DNA of 64,000 nt. It comes from Eucalyptus grandis. Its lineage: Eukaryota > Streptophyta > Magnoliopsida > Myrtales > Myrtaceae. The first letter of the stretch is position 1; each line of letters starts with the position of its first letter. The DNA is taken from positions 48,997,090 to 49,061,089 of the forward strand of contig NC_052619.1 of assembly GCF_016545825.1 (NCBI RefSeq). The letters are read 5' to 3'. The position numbers were made by a program, and so were the translations under genes. Below are positions 10,366 to 23,240 of the stretch, in pieces. The notes under the pieces were generated by a model. The model was not told the origin of the DNA and did no database searches. It saw only the letters and a list, made by a program, of their open reading frames with translations.

Positions 10366-11290
10366 GTAATTTTGCACCTAATAATCGGGCAAATTATCTC
10401 ATCTAGATTTAGGTCCATACAAAGCGAATCAACCACATATGTGGATGGGTACATTTTGCGCCGATCCCGTGTGAATTACATTTGAGTCCGACCATTGATT
10501 GCACCCAATCTACGGGCTCAAGTCCACACCGGAATTTTCCAAGGCCGATGCTACTTTTGGATATTTGATCCCTCGCAGTCAAGTAAATCCAACACCTATT
10601 GTTGATTCTTGTATCATAGGCAAGCCTATGGTCTACTTTGGTTCTTTTTCTCGGTGGCGGGTGGGGGGATGTTGCACTCGCGCGCGCACGCGCTACTCGC
10701 GTGAGCCGGAGCCCGCGGCCTCGCGACGATGGCCACGATGTTGGGCCGTCCTCGGGTGCCGTGATGGGCTCTTGAAATCTGGCTTTCTTAGCCCAGTTGG
10801 GGAAATGGCCGAAATCTGTGGTTTTTCATTCTTCTGCTTGGTAATTTTGCACCCAACAATCGGGAAAATTAGATTCGGGTCAATACAGAGTGGATGAATT
10901 AGATCAGAATCATTATCAACGAGTTCATAAGAAGTGATCTCATTTTTTTCATCGAGTCCGGATAAAGACCAAAGGTCTTGAGCGATCGATCCGGCAAAAC
11001 AACTCAAAAGATAAAGAAATATCGTTAATTTCTTCATGCTCGTTCCAAGTTCAAAGTACCATTTGTACAAATAAGAATCCCTTTCGTTACTCCTGAATAA
11101 TAAATTGCGAAGGCTTGGTTTGATCAAGTTATCAGCCCTCCATCCCGAAGAGTAGTCAGATGGGGATGGGTGCGTTCTCAAGGAAACTTCGTAAAATCCA
11201 ATCATTGTGATTGCACCTGATCCATGGGCCTAGGTCCAGAAGAATTTCGAGTCTGTTCACTAAAAACCGATGTTACCCGTCTGATTTCAG
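10366..11290. repeat. Diverged tandem duplication interrupted by a plastid DNA insertion
   Basis: Copy 1 (about 10366-10560) reads GGTAATTTTGCACCTAATAATC, then GGATGGGTACATTTTG, then GATTGCACCCAATCTACGGG. Copy 2 has the matching words at 10838, 11163 and 11207. Between the first two words of copy 2 lie some 270 extra bases of plastid-like DNA. Between the copies (about 10660-10800) is the CG-rich dispersed block also seen near 2880. Confidence 0.6.
10893..11160 (-). pseudogene. ycf2: Nuclear plastid DNA fragment (NUPT) from ycf2
   Basis: Read on the minus strand, this stretch encodes [37 protein letters not shown] and NDSDLIHP. These are strongly reminiscent of the conserved part of the large chloroplast protein Ycf2 (plastid versions read [16 protein letters not shown] and AQDLWSLPGPDEKNGITS). 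Several substitutions mark it as an old nuclear copy. The similarity stops abruptly at about 10893, where the sequence turns into the surrounding repeat, and weakens above about 11160. It is a non-functional organelle transfer; no nuclear promoter or transit peptide is seen. Confidence 0.8.
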
Positions 11291-11832
11291 GCTGGTAAGC
11301 AAGCGGATCAGTTCAACTATATAATTGAACAGATATTACCCATCTGATTTCAGGCTGATTTCAAGCGGGTCAGTTCAACTATATAAATTCAAAACACAAG
11401 TCTAAATTCCTATTACATAACAACTTGATGAAGCAATGGACACGAATCTGAATTTTTTATGAAACCGTGGACACAATGCAGCAGATTTTCTGCGTAATGG
11501 ACACACTGTTAATTTAATCAAATCATATTTACATGGAAGAATGCCCATTTTGGTTTCATGAATATGTGCCAAGGATTACAGATTCATCAGACGGAGCAAA
11601 GCATGTGAGGTGAATATTCTGCTATTTATGTCTCCATGTTTTAAGTTAATGATCCATCGTTGACTACTGCTGCTGCACTGTGCTTATCAGCTTTATCGTT
11701 TCTTTTTCATTCATTCTCACGAGAGACACGGAATTGTGGATGCGCAGCCAAAGGGTTTTGCGACGGAGGACTTCTGAACGGATTGGACGTTATAATCGGG
11801 GATGATTTGGTGCAGTGGCGAGTGACGCTTGA

Positions 11833-12036
11833 GAAACTTCGGTTACTGCAGCGACGGGGCACGTCACAGAGACGACAGGTGTTGTTTGCAGTAGCGAATT
11901 GCACCTGTTTGCTATGAAGCTGTTCATGCAAAAGGATCGCGAGGAGACGTTCGTATCAGTCGCCGAGTTTCCCGAACTGCAGCATAAGTATTTGGAAAAA
12001 CAGATGGCTTCCTTGAAAGCTGCACAGGCAAAGTGA
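11833..12036 (+). pseudogene. Orphan 3' coding tail of an unidentified gene
   Basis: A 67-codon open stretch ends in TGA at 12034-12036 and has a natural-protein look: TGHVTETTGVVCSSELHLFA, KLFMQKDREETFVSVAEF and ELQHKYLEKQMASLKAAQAK. It has no good start and an in-frame stop lies directly upstream (11830-11832). It is followed by T-rich DNA resembling a 3' untranslated region. I do not recognise the family. It could be the last exon of a gene whose other exons were lost, a 5'-truncated retrocopy, or chance, though the mixed amphipathic composition argues against chance. Confidence 0.45.
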
Positions 12037-12039
12037 AGT

Positions 12040-15000
12040 TCAGCACGTATGTGGGTTAGGTAGGGTTATTTCAAGGTTGATGATGCCCTTTTAATCTGTC
12101 ATTTTTTTATGGACACTCCTGTAACTTTTCCCTGTGTGTTCGGGTTCTATCGTGGATGCAAATGCAACCAGTTCGGCTCTCGATCAGCTTCAGCTGCATT
12201 CGACCATCGTTCACTTCCAATTTTTGGCGAAGAAATGGGATGCTCAAGCTCGATGACATACTCGCGCTCTAATGTATCCACCTAGTAGGTCTGCTCTTTT
12301 CAAAGATCAGCCACGGCTTGATAAAAGCGATCTACGTGGTGCATTAATTGATCGATTCCATTACCATCCATAATTGCATGACCCGATTATCAGAATTTAC
12401 TCTGATAAAATGCACATTAAGTTGTTGCATTTGGCATATTTGCCAATTCCCTGTAAAGGTCGAAACTATCTGATTCGCCGAGATAGCTCAGGTAAATAAA
12501 TTAATCAAGCATCGACATTACTCTAATATCAGACCGACTATGAACCAAAAACAAACAGAACATCATGCAGACGGAACGATGCCGCATAGCAAAATCAAGG
12601 AAAGAAACTACTCCATTTAAACAAACGGCCCCGGAAATAAGAAAAGAAACCACCGCGCTTAAACAAACAGTTGCAAATAATCATGCAGAACGCGATAAAT
12701 CATTGCTGATATCACCAAGTAGCCGATATAAACAAACAGCAAATTCACAAACAATAGCAACTCACTGTGACATGTGGAATGCCATGAATGAAATCTTCAT
12801 AATGCAGTAAAAGGATTCGGCAAAACCCGAGTTTTGTAAATCAACGGACAAATAACGCTATTTAGACGAGACATGGCAGGAATTGGAGTAAAAACCAGTG
12901 ATCTAGCTAATTTGGAGAGAATGAAGTGTTCAAGTAATGCTGAGGCGACACCTAGCTAACTCAGATAAAAATTTGTTCGTAATTAGAGGCTGCGCGACGC
13001 GACTGAACAGATTGTTTCCTTTCCAAGCCTAGAGACAATATCAGTGTCAAATAGCTATATTAAAGACAAGTTGTGTTTGTTGGAGGATTATAGAAGAAAT
13101 AATGTATTAGAGAAAAAATATGTAACACTATTTTTTGTAATTAGAAAATAATGATTCGAAGAAGGCAATGACAACCTCAATAATGATCAAGTCGATCAGT
13201 AAACTTAATGGATGAATCTTTTTACAAGTGAAGAATACCTTGATGTTACAATCAAAATAGACTAGCGAAGATTGCTATAAAATTGTAACAAAAATGAACA
13301 GAAGCTAAGGTATGGCTAAACAAATCTTTTTAAGATGATTAATTCATGTCAACGGTGTTAAGCAGCTCCATAAACTATACATCCTAGGACACAATACCTC
13401 GAACTTGTATGAATTACCATTATGCAATCAAGGCTTTGTTGAATACTTTTCGAAATTGGCACACTTAGAGAAAAATTGAAACGAATGAGTTGCAATTGTT
13501 TGGGTCATGCTTGGAATGATGAATTTCAAATCTATTGATAGAGTTTGAGAATTCATGTACAAAAGAGACACATGAATGAAAGAGATATAAAATTTTAAGA
13601 GATATGAATCAAATAATACATGAATTAGTGAAATACATAAACTAAAGAGACCTATCTCGTTTTGGTCACTTTTGTTGATCCATTAACCCATCATGATTAC
13701 AACACTGTTGTAATGTGGGGAGAAATCATTAGATAGAAATGTTGAACGAGAATGCAATAGAACGATGGAATCTAGAGAATGATGGAGACTAGTTCATGTC
13801 TGCCACTGCCCCAACTCCTCCCTAAAACTATGGTCAGTCCAGGCCTTGCAGTCACTCTCTGCGAACCCGGTCGAGGTCGAAGGACGACACGGATGCATCA
13901 CAGGCAATGTCCCAACCTCAAAACCGCTGATCTAGCTACACACCCGTCTCCCCAAGGAAACATTTTAGATATGTTTGTGCAGCGGACGTTAGAGGGCGGT
14001 GGCAATCGGTGCGCTGCTACTGGACTGCAGTTCGATACCGCGAAAAAAGCCCAGGAAAAGGAGAAAAATGTACGGAATGGAAAGCTGAGGCTAACTTTCC
14101 CGGGCGCTTGTTTTCGAGGTTCATGTTCGCGTCCTCCCCCAGCACCGATCGACTTAGGCTTTCGGGTCGATTCCTAACGAAAGACGCTTGGCGATTCGGG
14201 AATCGGGCGAATCGAGGAGACAACTGTAGAGATACCCACTGCACGATTCTAAAATGTTTTCGTGGTCAGAAGGATAATAATTCATCGTCTGTTCCGAGGG
14301 AGGAGACAGCACAGAAGCAAGAGGAGGTGGCATTTTCTTCCTCCTCCTCCTCCCCCCTCTTGTAAAACATTATTATTTTCCGTACCTTGTTGTGCTACGA
14401 AGCTTCAATCCTGCGAAACCTTCTCGAATCTCTAGCAATAAACAATTGCAATGTATCTTATGGATGTTCATGATAGCTTATCTTGCACCTTTCCTTCTGG
14501 ATACCATTATTATTGAAGATGTACTTGCACTTAAAAATGATCCCAACCAATTTTAGAAACCAATCTTGCCAATAATATGTTGTTCAAGAGTCCAAATTGA
14601 AAACTTAAATCATGGGTAGAGAGAAAAGCATTTGCACATGCGAAAATAAATGAGGGCAAAACCGACTCTAATATCATGTCGGAATGTTTCAATAAAATCT
14701 TAAATCCATAAATGAAGAAAAATCGCATATATAGGCAATAATGTATATCAGATCAGATTTGTATCTACATCTCCATGAATCACTATACATCTCATATAAG
14801 ATATCGTCGCTGAAGTCATTCGCTATGAAAATCCAAAATTTAAGCTCATCATCATCATCATGAGGAACCGTAATCTCCGTACTAAAGCTGGCTTAATTCG
14901 ATCTACAGTCTGCTGATAAAAGAGTGTTTTGGAGAACTTAATTGTCATTTAATTTTTTGCGTGTAGGTGCTGCTGCTGCTGACACTGCATGTGCTGACCA

Positions 15001-16500
15001 TTAATAAAACTCGTCAAGATCGAGATTGTAATGTTGCTTCAAGAAACTAAACCACCAGTCAAAGACCCTAAATTTCTGGCAGATCTCCCAACCAAAGGGT
15101 AGTTTTAGATTAATGCCACCTCTGAAATTAATCTGATTTCGAATAATTTATCGGGATTCTAGCACTGGATGATGGTGATGATTGATTATAGTTACTTTTA
15201 TACAACGCAAGTGAGTTATCTCCTTTCTTTTTTATGCAATTCTCGATGCAATGCTACACATGTAATCATGGCATACAACCATAAATGTTCGGATTGGACA
15301 GATGAAACAGCTGGGATTCTAGTCCCGGAACCATGCCAACATGATAAAGATTGAAAGCTTTTTGCATAAAGAAATTCAGGGCAATGAGGCAGCTCTCGCC
15401 TTTCTGATGGACCCATCACATCTTTGCTAATTAGGGCAACGTTGCTGTTATTATAGCTACTCCGATCTTTTTTTGCCTCTCCAAAAAAAAAAAAAAAAAA
15501 AAAACTCCCGGCCCTCTACGGAACAAAAAGTTATTTCTCGCCTTAACTATCATTAGTGTTGAGGCACGCACTGCGCTAGTGCGTGATCGAAAATGAATAA
15601 CATATAACAAGACAGGAATTGTTTTTTAGATGGAATTGAGTAAATGTAGAGTGCGAACCAATTACACACGTGTCTAATTTGGTGATTATTTGATAAGGGG
15701 AGGGTGGGTAATTTTAACGTTTGAAGAGAGGGCAATTTTGGAAAAAAAAGAAGAGCAACGAAATGATGTTTTGACGAAAACAAAGAGCTCCAAGTACCAT
15801 GAAATTCGCACCCAAACCATGAGCGATAAAGATGGAATGGTGATGGACTCGTTTCACCATTTGGAGATAGACCTACCAGTCAAATGGGTGTGTCAAGCCG
15901 ATTTTAAGATGCGTAAAAAATGTTCCAATTCAAATAAACCCATTTAATTCCATGTACATGCAATACAAATTGAGTGCCTCATATCTCACCCATCTCATAT
16001 TACGAAAAATACTTTCATTTTTTACAATATCTAGAAAACCAAACCGAGTTGAGTATAGAATGAGTCAATGCGAGTTTGATTACACGCCGAGACAAAATAA
16101 AGAAAAAATCATATAGGTGTTTTTTTCATTTATGACTCATTTAGTAAATACAGCTCATTAGTATAATGACTCAACCCATCGTATTCAGGGTTAAGAAATG
16201 GATTTATGATAGTGTATTGACAGGCCGAGATCTTCGAGGCGGATAAAAAGACAAAAAAAACACGCCCGGATCGGATCCGAACTTCAGCACCCTTTTCGCA
16301 GCGCCAATCGTAACATGCGAAACGGCCCTTTTCTCGCCCGACCCACGATCCGTCCCCCATATTTCTCGTCCGAGGCACGTGACTCGCAGGTGCGCAAACA
16401 GAGAGATAGAGAGAGATTCGAGAGCTTCGGTTTTCCATGTGACCCCCCGGAACTCCCAGATCCGCCAGCTTAAACGCTGGGAGTTTTAACCTAAAAACGA
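12040..16500. other. Intergenic DNA without a recognised gene
   Basis: I see no supported gene here. There are AT-rich stretches, an A run at about 15483-15504, and several unspliced readings of 60-130 codons (for example 13779-14177 plus and 14009-14365 plus, overlapping in different frames) with no family resemblance. A small perfect hairpin lies at 15565-15585. Confidence 0.6.
15565..15585. repeat. Small perfect inverted repeat
   Basis: CACGCACT and AGTGCGTG are exact complements separated by GCGCT. The function, if any, is unknown; no gene start or end is close by. Confidence 0.7.
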
Positions 16501-17368
16501 CGTACTACTGAGCACGAACTGTTCGACTTCGGCAGTATTTGCAGAGGGGAACGTCGTTTCACTCTTCCGCCATCCCACATTTTTTCCACTTTCTTTTTCT
16601 TTTCTCGAATATGGTTAAAGGCCAAATCGAATATTTCTGACAAGGCAAATCCCCCATTTTTTTCCCCCCTCTCTCTCTCCCCTTTTCTGGTTTTCCATTC
16701 CGTTTTTTATTCTCCGCTTGGGATTTTATGCAGAACGAAATTTCCTTTCTTTTTGCTAATTAAATGAAAGAGATCTTCAAAAGAGAAAGCCCGTCAAATT
16801 AAAACCGTAAAATCATTTTCGATAGCGGAGAAATCTCGATTTTTGCTCGACGGATTAGGCACGTTGTATGAATTCATATCATACAAGTAACGTAAAAATG
16901 CGTTGGCCACTCATGTTTTATCTAATGTTAGAAAGTTATTTCATGAATTTTTCCAAAATTGGGTTTTCGTCCGATAAATTATAAGACCAGATCAATACAA
17001 TTTACGCAAAGTCCATTTTTTTTTCTTTGGTCGGGCAAATTTACGTCTGTTCGCGGAGCGGCATACCGAAAAAAAGAAAAGCGGAGGAGAATTTGACTGC
17101 CGAAATGATTCAACTGAATTACAGCTCAGAGCGTGCGGAAAACGCGCCCGGCTCGAGCGCGTGAGGTCAAAACTTCGCCACCCCCTCGCCTCAGCTCCCC
17201 ACAGCAAAATTCATAAAACTCGCACCTTTCGTCTTCTCTCTCTCTCTCTCGAAATCCTCTCTGTGAAAAACGCTTTCGCCACCTCCATTCCGCTCTGAAA
17301 ATGTAAAAGCCGAACCCACCGCCGGCAGCAGCAGCAGCTCATCGTCTCTCCGTCGAGCGTCGGCCGCC
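16500..17368 (+). promoter_or_regulatory. Upstream region and leader of the BKI1 homologue
   Basis: The last 150 bases before ATG 17369 are CT-rich (a TCTC run near 17235-17250), as in many plant leaders, and the start has a strong context, GCCGCCATGG. No single convincing TATA box or element could be assigned. Confidence 0.4.
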
Positions 17369-18029
17369 ATGGGGAAGAGAAGGGGCAAAACCCTAATCTC
17401 CCACACCCTGCCCTCGTCGCCTTCCCGCTCCTTCTCCTCCTCCTCCTCGTCGGACTTCGAGTTCACCATCTCCCTCTCCCCGCTCAGCAAGTCCCCCTCC
17501 GCCCTCTGCGTCGCCGACGACCTCTTCTACAAGGGCCAGCTCCTCCCCCTCCAGCTCTCCCCGCGCCTCTCCATGGTCCGCACCCTCCTCGCCTCCTCCT
17601 CCGACTCCGCCTCCGCCACCGACTCCTCTCGCGACTCCTCCGGCAGCTCCACCGACTCCCAGTACTCCTCCTTCTCCTCCGCCGCCCCCGGGGCCCCCGG
17701 CGCCGCCCCCGGCGCGGGGGAGTGCGACTCCTCCCGCCCCAGCTCCGTCACCGAGGACGACGAGTTCCGCCGCCTCCACTGCGGCCCGGGCCACGCCGGC
17801 GGCAACCCGGCGGCCCAGATCAGGAGGGGCAAGTACTTCCTCGCGAGGTTCTCGTCGGTGTTCAGGAAGGAGCCCGGCAAGGGCCGCGAGGCTAACTACA
17901 ACCTGTCCGGATCGTCGTCGTCCTCCTCCTCGTCCACGTCGGTGAAGAAGCGGGTGAGCGCGACGGCGAAGGAGGTGATACGGAAGTACTTGAAGAAGGT
18001 GAAGCCGCTGTACGAGAAGCTCTCGCAGA

Positions 18030-18060
<31 letters not shown>

Positions 18061-18468
18061 ATCGACCGAGATCTCCCCGCCCCCGGCGAAGACGAGCCCG
18101 AGGAGCAGCTTTCTCAGCCGCTGAGGACGGAGCGGACGGTGCGGGAGATCATGGTCTCCTCGGGGAAGAGCGCGAGGAAGGACGGCGGCGGCGCGTTCTC
18201 CAACTCCTTCTCCGGCAACCTGAGGTACCCGAGGAAGAGGAGCTGCGCGTCGAGCTGCCCCTCGTCGATGCGGTCGTCGCCGAGCCACTCCGGCGTGCTC
18301 AGCCGGGGCGGGTTCGGCGTAGGAGTAGCAGCCCGGACGGTAGGAGGTTGCAGCTCGGAGGCATCGTCGATGGAGGAGCTGCAGAGCGCGATTCAAGGCG
18401 CCATCGCTCACTGCAAGAACTCCATGTCCCAGAACAACTACAAGGTCATGGTCAGCAACGAAATCTGA
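17369..18468 (+). CDS. BKI1: BRI1 kinase inhibitor 1 (BKI1) homologue, single exon, with one frame break
   Basis: BKI1 is a plasma-membrane-bound repressor of the brassinosteroid receptor BRI1 and is released after phosphorylation. Seen: FEFTISLSP near residue 30, DDLFYKGQLLPLQLSPRLSM near residue 50, a Ser-rich linker, the basic membrane-targeting stretch VKKRVSATAKEVIRKYLKKV (about residues 192-211) and a run of about ten Gln from CAG repeats at 18032-18058. The first frame stops at TGA 18122-18124. The family sequence continues at once in the next frame from about 18110-18139, with NLRYPRKRSCASSCPSSMRS and the C-terminal BRI1-binding motif ELQSAIQGAIAHCKNSM, to TGA 18466-18468. Joined length would be about 365 residues, near the family norm. 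Either a one-base indel truncates the gene or the base sequence has an error. Confidence 0.88.
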
Positions 18469-18489
18469 AACCTTCAAGAACCGGGAAAA

Positions 18490-21400
18490 CGAAGAAGATG
18501 AGTCATTTTCTTGAATGGTTTCTTACATCATTTTCATGTGGGTTGCGCTCCTTTTTCCCTCTCTTTCTCTCTCTCTTTTTCCTTCTCTTTCTAGGTGATG
18601 ATGACGCGGAAGTTGTTAACGGAAAGTGGCGAAACTTTTTCACTTTTCTTTTTTGGGTTTTCTTTCCCTTTTAGCACGAGAGAGGCGAGAGAGAGCCGCG
18701 GCATGTTGACGATGATGAGCGCTGCGAGACCGAAAAGAAAATTCATTACTTTATTTTCTCGGGAAAATCTTGCAGCAGGCAGGCAAGGTCTCGGGAATGG
18801 GGAAAACCCCGAAAAAATCAATGTAGGATTGATGAGGCTTCGGGAAATCCGAGATTTTTCCCAGGCCTTTTTGATTCTCTGTTCTCTTTTTCTTTCTTTC
18901 TTTTCTGACCGTCCTCGTTCCTATCCATCCGATTCACCGCGACCTTTAACGGTCAATTGATTTGATTTCGTCCCCTGTTTCGGAATCTTTCGCAGGAGGA
19001 AAAGTCGTTTTCCTTTCTGTGTCGTGAGAATTGTCGAAAGGGAAAATCGATTCTCGCGGAATCACGTAGACATCAGAGGCAACCTTGATGGAGGTCCTTG
19101 TTTTTCCTCTTTTTCCCTAGTCAACCCTTGAATTACGTTATAACTCTGTTGAAGTCAACTTATTACATCATCTGGGTTCACTTCGAAGCTCTTGTATTCC
19201 ATCAAAAACATACAACAGCAAATCTTGAGCTCGTGACTAGCCCTGATGTCGTTAATGACAATGTGCAAAGTGCAATGTCTAGAATCAAGAGTACTGGTTA
19301 GATGTGTTGGTTCTAGACATTGTGTAAAGCACGTGCCTAACTAGTAAGAAACAAGCATCCAACATAGGCATTCGGCATTAGTTCGGTAACCTAGCGCCCA
19401 ACTTGAATGCATTCCTTATTTTAATGTGCTAATGTCTGCATACCCCACCCCTCCAATTGAAGAGAGTTTTTCTTTCCTACTTTTAGAAATATTTTCAAAT
19501 TTTATGTCTTAAACTTCAAACTAAGCAATTTTAAATATACTCAAGTCCCAAGCTCTTGTATTCCATCAAGAACATACGCAATAGATCTCAGCTCTCCCAA
19601 TGGACGCTGAATGTCGATTGGTGAATTGAGAGCTTGTTGGAGAGCCCACGTAGCTTTTCCTTTTACCCATTTCATATCCATTACTATGGATTCAAGTGAA
19701 ATCTAGCAAATTGTGCATCTATATGTGGATTTCGAAGCTAATTTCAATCTCCGGACCCAAACGTGCACGGTGAGACTCCCGCTTCTCGTCCCGTCCCAAT
19801 TTTTGCTTTTTGAATTTTACCGGGGCCAAGAAACGGAGAAAGAGAGAGGAAGTTGAAAACGATAGGCGGTCAAGATCTCAGAAGAGATGACGAAATGGGG
19901 TGGAGGAATAGATAAACGCGAATCTGGTCTGGCCACATGAAGCAGCCATGTGCGGGGAATTAATGGAGGATTCAGCTTTTCCCCCCTCAAAGCTTTAGAT
20001 AACGACGACGGTGGGCGTGAACGCTTCCAAAGATTGTCATTCAATGGCCCGTATAATTCTTTACGAATTGTTTTTCTGATCTTTTTTTTTTTTTTCTTTT
20101 TTTGGAATATCGTGGAGCTTGATGGCGGACCCTCCTGGGGTTAGGTGATGGGTTCCTGTCGCGAACCGATTCCATCGTGTGCTCCTGGCCTTGTAGCCTC
20201 GGCAGAAGTTTTTCTAATCACCGACCTAATAATGCACAGAAGGATTGGCTTGCCATACTAGTTGGCATTCGACCCTAGGGTCAATTGAAGCCTAGAAGCA
20301 CCTCGTGCCATGAGACAATCGAGGCCAGTCACTCTAGCGTCGGGGACTCCTCGAGCACTTGGTTAATCTCACTAAAAGGAAGAGTTCTCAATTGTTCCAC
20401 ACGAGCATCGACCAATTGTCAAAAATCGATACTCATTACCAATTACTCTTTTAAGTCATGCATACATCTTTTTTAGTTACACAGAACAATGGGATTAAGA
20501 ACAACACCGCCGCATCTAAAAATATAACCATGATGGCTACCTAGATAGAGTGTATCTTGGAAAATTTTGGAAAATTATTTGATTTTGAATGCATTAATTA
20601 CGTATCGTATAAATACACATATGAGATGCAAATTGTTGATACCTTCAAATGCTGAAATTTTATGTTTAGTTGCTCAATAAGCAGATGCAATTTTGGACAA
20701 GATTTTAGATTCGAGCGTGCTGTCTTTCATTCTGGGATGGGAAAAGCCTAAATTTACGTAAAGTCTAATTAAGTGTAATAAAGCACATCAATAACTTTTC
20801 GGCGATCGGCGCTGCAATTTGGGGCTAGGTCGACTGTGGAGGACGATATAATTAAGACGATTATTGAGATTTCTTTTCCTTTAATGTTTTTGCCCGACGG
20901 TGCACGATATAAATGCACGAATATTTGAAAAAAAAAATGGGGTCAGATCATCATTAAATTTGGGCTCGTAAAGTACCCGACATTGCATCATCACTTTGGA
21001 AAAGTCGGAGGTGATATGATCCAGTACGGAATTCGGTCCCCGTCCGACTCTTTATGATTGGGCAGAAAAGTTTGAAGGAATTTTGACTGCGTCCGCCCGA
21101 ATTTTTTTTTAAAAAAGTATATATATATTATTCTTTATTCATTTGCTGTTTATAACTGTTTATTTTCCTCCACTTATCAATAGTTGTCGGTCCACTTATT
21201 TTGGAGAAGATCTCAGTCACAAATCCGCGCTCGTAATTTTCTTAGAATGAAAATCGCGATACTAGACCCATCTTATTCAAGCACTCGAATATCCATCATG
21301 TTTCGCTAAATTTTAAAAAAAAATTATATAAACAATTTATAAACTTCAACTAAATATATAATATAATTCTTAAATTTTTAATTTATCCAATGTATATTTG

Positions 21401-23240
21401 AATTTTCCATATTTGAATTTTCAATAATCATATTCTATGGACTACATTTGCTTATAAACTACATTGATAAATATTAAAAAAATTAAAAAAATTGATGTAT
21501 TATATTGCACATTGAATTAAAATTTAAGAATTATTTGTATTATTATTCCTTAAGTTTTAATGATTGTTTGCTTCTTTTTGTTTCATTTGCTTATATGATT
21601 GTATCAAAAGATTATCCGACATGAAAAAGGAAATGATGCATCATGAACGGTTCCAATTTCAATTGATCCGAATCGCGAGAGATTACATGGTTTGAAGATT
21701 GATATCAATTTTCACAATTAAAATGACGTTGGAAACGCTAAGCCATACATTCTGCGTCCACTTTAAAGGAAGGGGCCGATGGAACATCCCCCGTTAAGTC
21801 AAAGCATAGGATTCGCACAATCGAATAATCCAGCCGAAAATTGTGCAAATTTAAATAGGCCAGCACCATGCAAAAAAAAAAAAAAAAAAAAAAGACCATG
21901 TGAACTCAAGTGCAACTAGGACCGTACACCTGTCGCTGGCGATCGTAGGGCCCGTTTCGCTCCTTGTCGGTCCAGGGAAGTCAAGACGCGTCCAGATACA
22001 GCAGTCGCACGTGATTTTCCGAATCTAACGGTGCAAATCACCAGGAAAAAAAACAAAAAAGAATTGCGAAATCCAACGGGAGAAGGCGAGACTACAGAAC
22101 GAATCTGAGCCGTCCAATGCGTAACGTCATTTGAGTACGGCGAGTACTTAGCCGCGAACGTGTTCTGAAGAGACTATTTTGAATGGGGAATTCGGGCCCC
22201 ACCTTCCTTGGTGGACCATCCGATCCAGAAAACGGGTCCGACCTCCGTTTTGAATGAATTTGTCCCCGAAGATTATGCATTTCGTGCTTATCCTCGTTTT
22301 CTGGTTCCACTTTTTTTTTTCGAAAATTAAATTACTCGAAAAATATTTTCTTCAAAATGATCATCTATATAGTTTAAAATAATTAATTAATAAGAACTTT
22401 TTTATTATCAAACAATTCATATATATATATATATAATTGCATGAATGATAAAAAAAAAATTTGTCCATCCATTATTGTTAGCAATATGAGAAAGAACAAA
22501 ACGAGTTCCTCCTATTTATTTAGAGAAACATAAATCGGCTTTTGAAAATATTTTATTTTCACTAAACTTCTAACATTAAGCACATCAACATGTTTTCTTA
22601 AGATAAAATTCGAGCATAAAGCCAAGCCATTTTTCATGTTCATCTAAAATGTTAAATCTTCCAACGTGGCGGGGAAATATTTAACATTTCATGAATAACT
22701 AGAAATACGAAATAACAATTCACTAATGAATGAATTTTCCATTGATGATATATAAGCGATGCATCAATATTTCAACTTTTTATTCTTTATCCCATCTTCA
22801 TAAGGAAAAGAACACGGTCAAAAGCAAAGATTGGGTAAAATTAAACTCATTGACGATCGTATAGCTTTCGCTAATCATATCATCATATTGTAATTGCAAA
22901 AAGTTGTGACATGATTATGATTGATTCTTACTAACAATGGATTAAGACGCGTTGATCGTGTAAATTTCAAATCAGGGAGATCATATAGGGTTACGTCCGG
23001 ATTCCCTAGGCGAAATCACCGGCACATTCGCAAGAGTTGTCATCTCCGATTCTGAATAAAAAAACACGGTGTCGGCACTCCGAATCTGGCTCCAAAACGG
23101 TCCCTGGGCGTCCTTTGCCAAATTGATTTATGATGTCAGCAGCACCTGTTTCGTCCGTCATGTTGTGGCAGGCGATGGAGACAAGAGAGAGAGAAAGAGT
23201 TTGTGCAAAAAAATTAGCGAGAGAAAAGGTTTTGAATGGC
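18490..23240. other. Intergenic DNA without a recognised gene
   Basis: The first few hundred bases are presumably the 3' untranslated region of the BKI1 homologue (T-rich, 18530-18670). The remainder is AT-rich with homopolymer runs (A run at 21870-21892, AT repeat at 22415-22435). Only short unspliced readings occur (up to 121 codons), none with family features. An AT-rich repeat piece of the kind at 10130-10270 recurs near 21320-21540. Confidence 0.6.

Noticed and set aside
14009..14365. 118-codon plus reading overlapping another plus frame at 13779-14177
   Set aside because: No domain, splice support or codon pattern; ends in a TCC-repeat Ser run.
17393..18477. Long minus readings opposite the BKI1 homologue
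   Set aside because: Shadows of GC-rich third positions; Gly/Ala/Val/Arg-rich with no domain.
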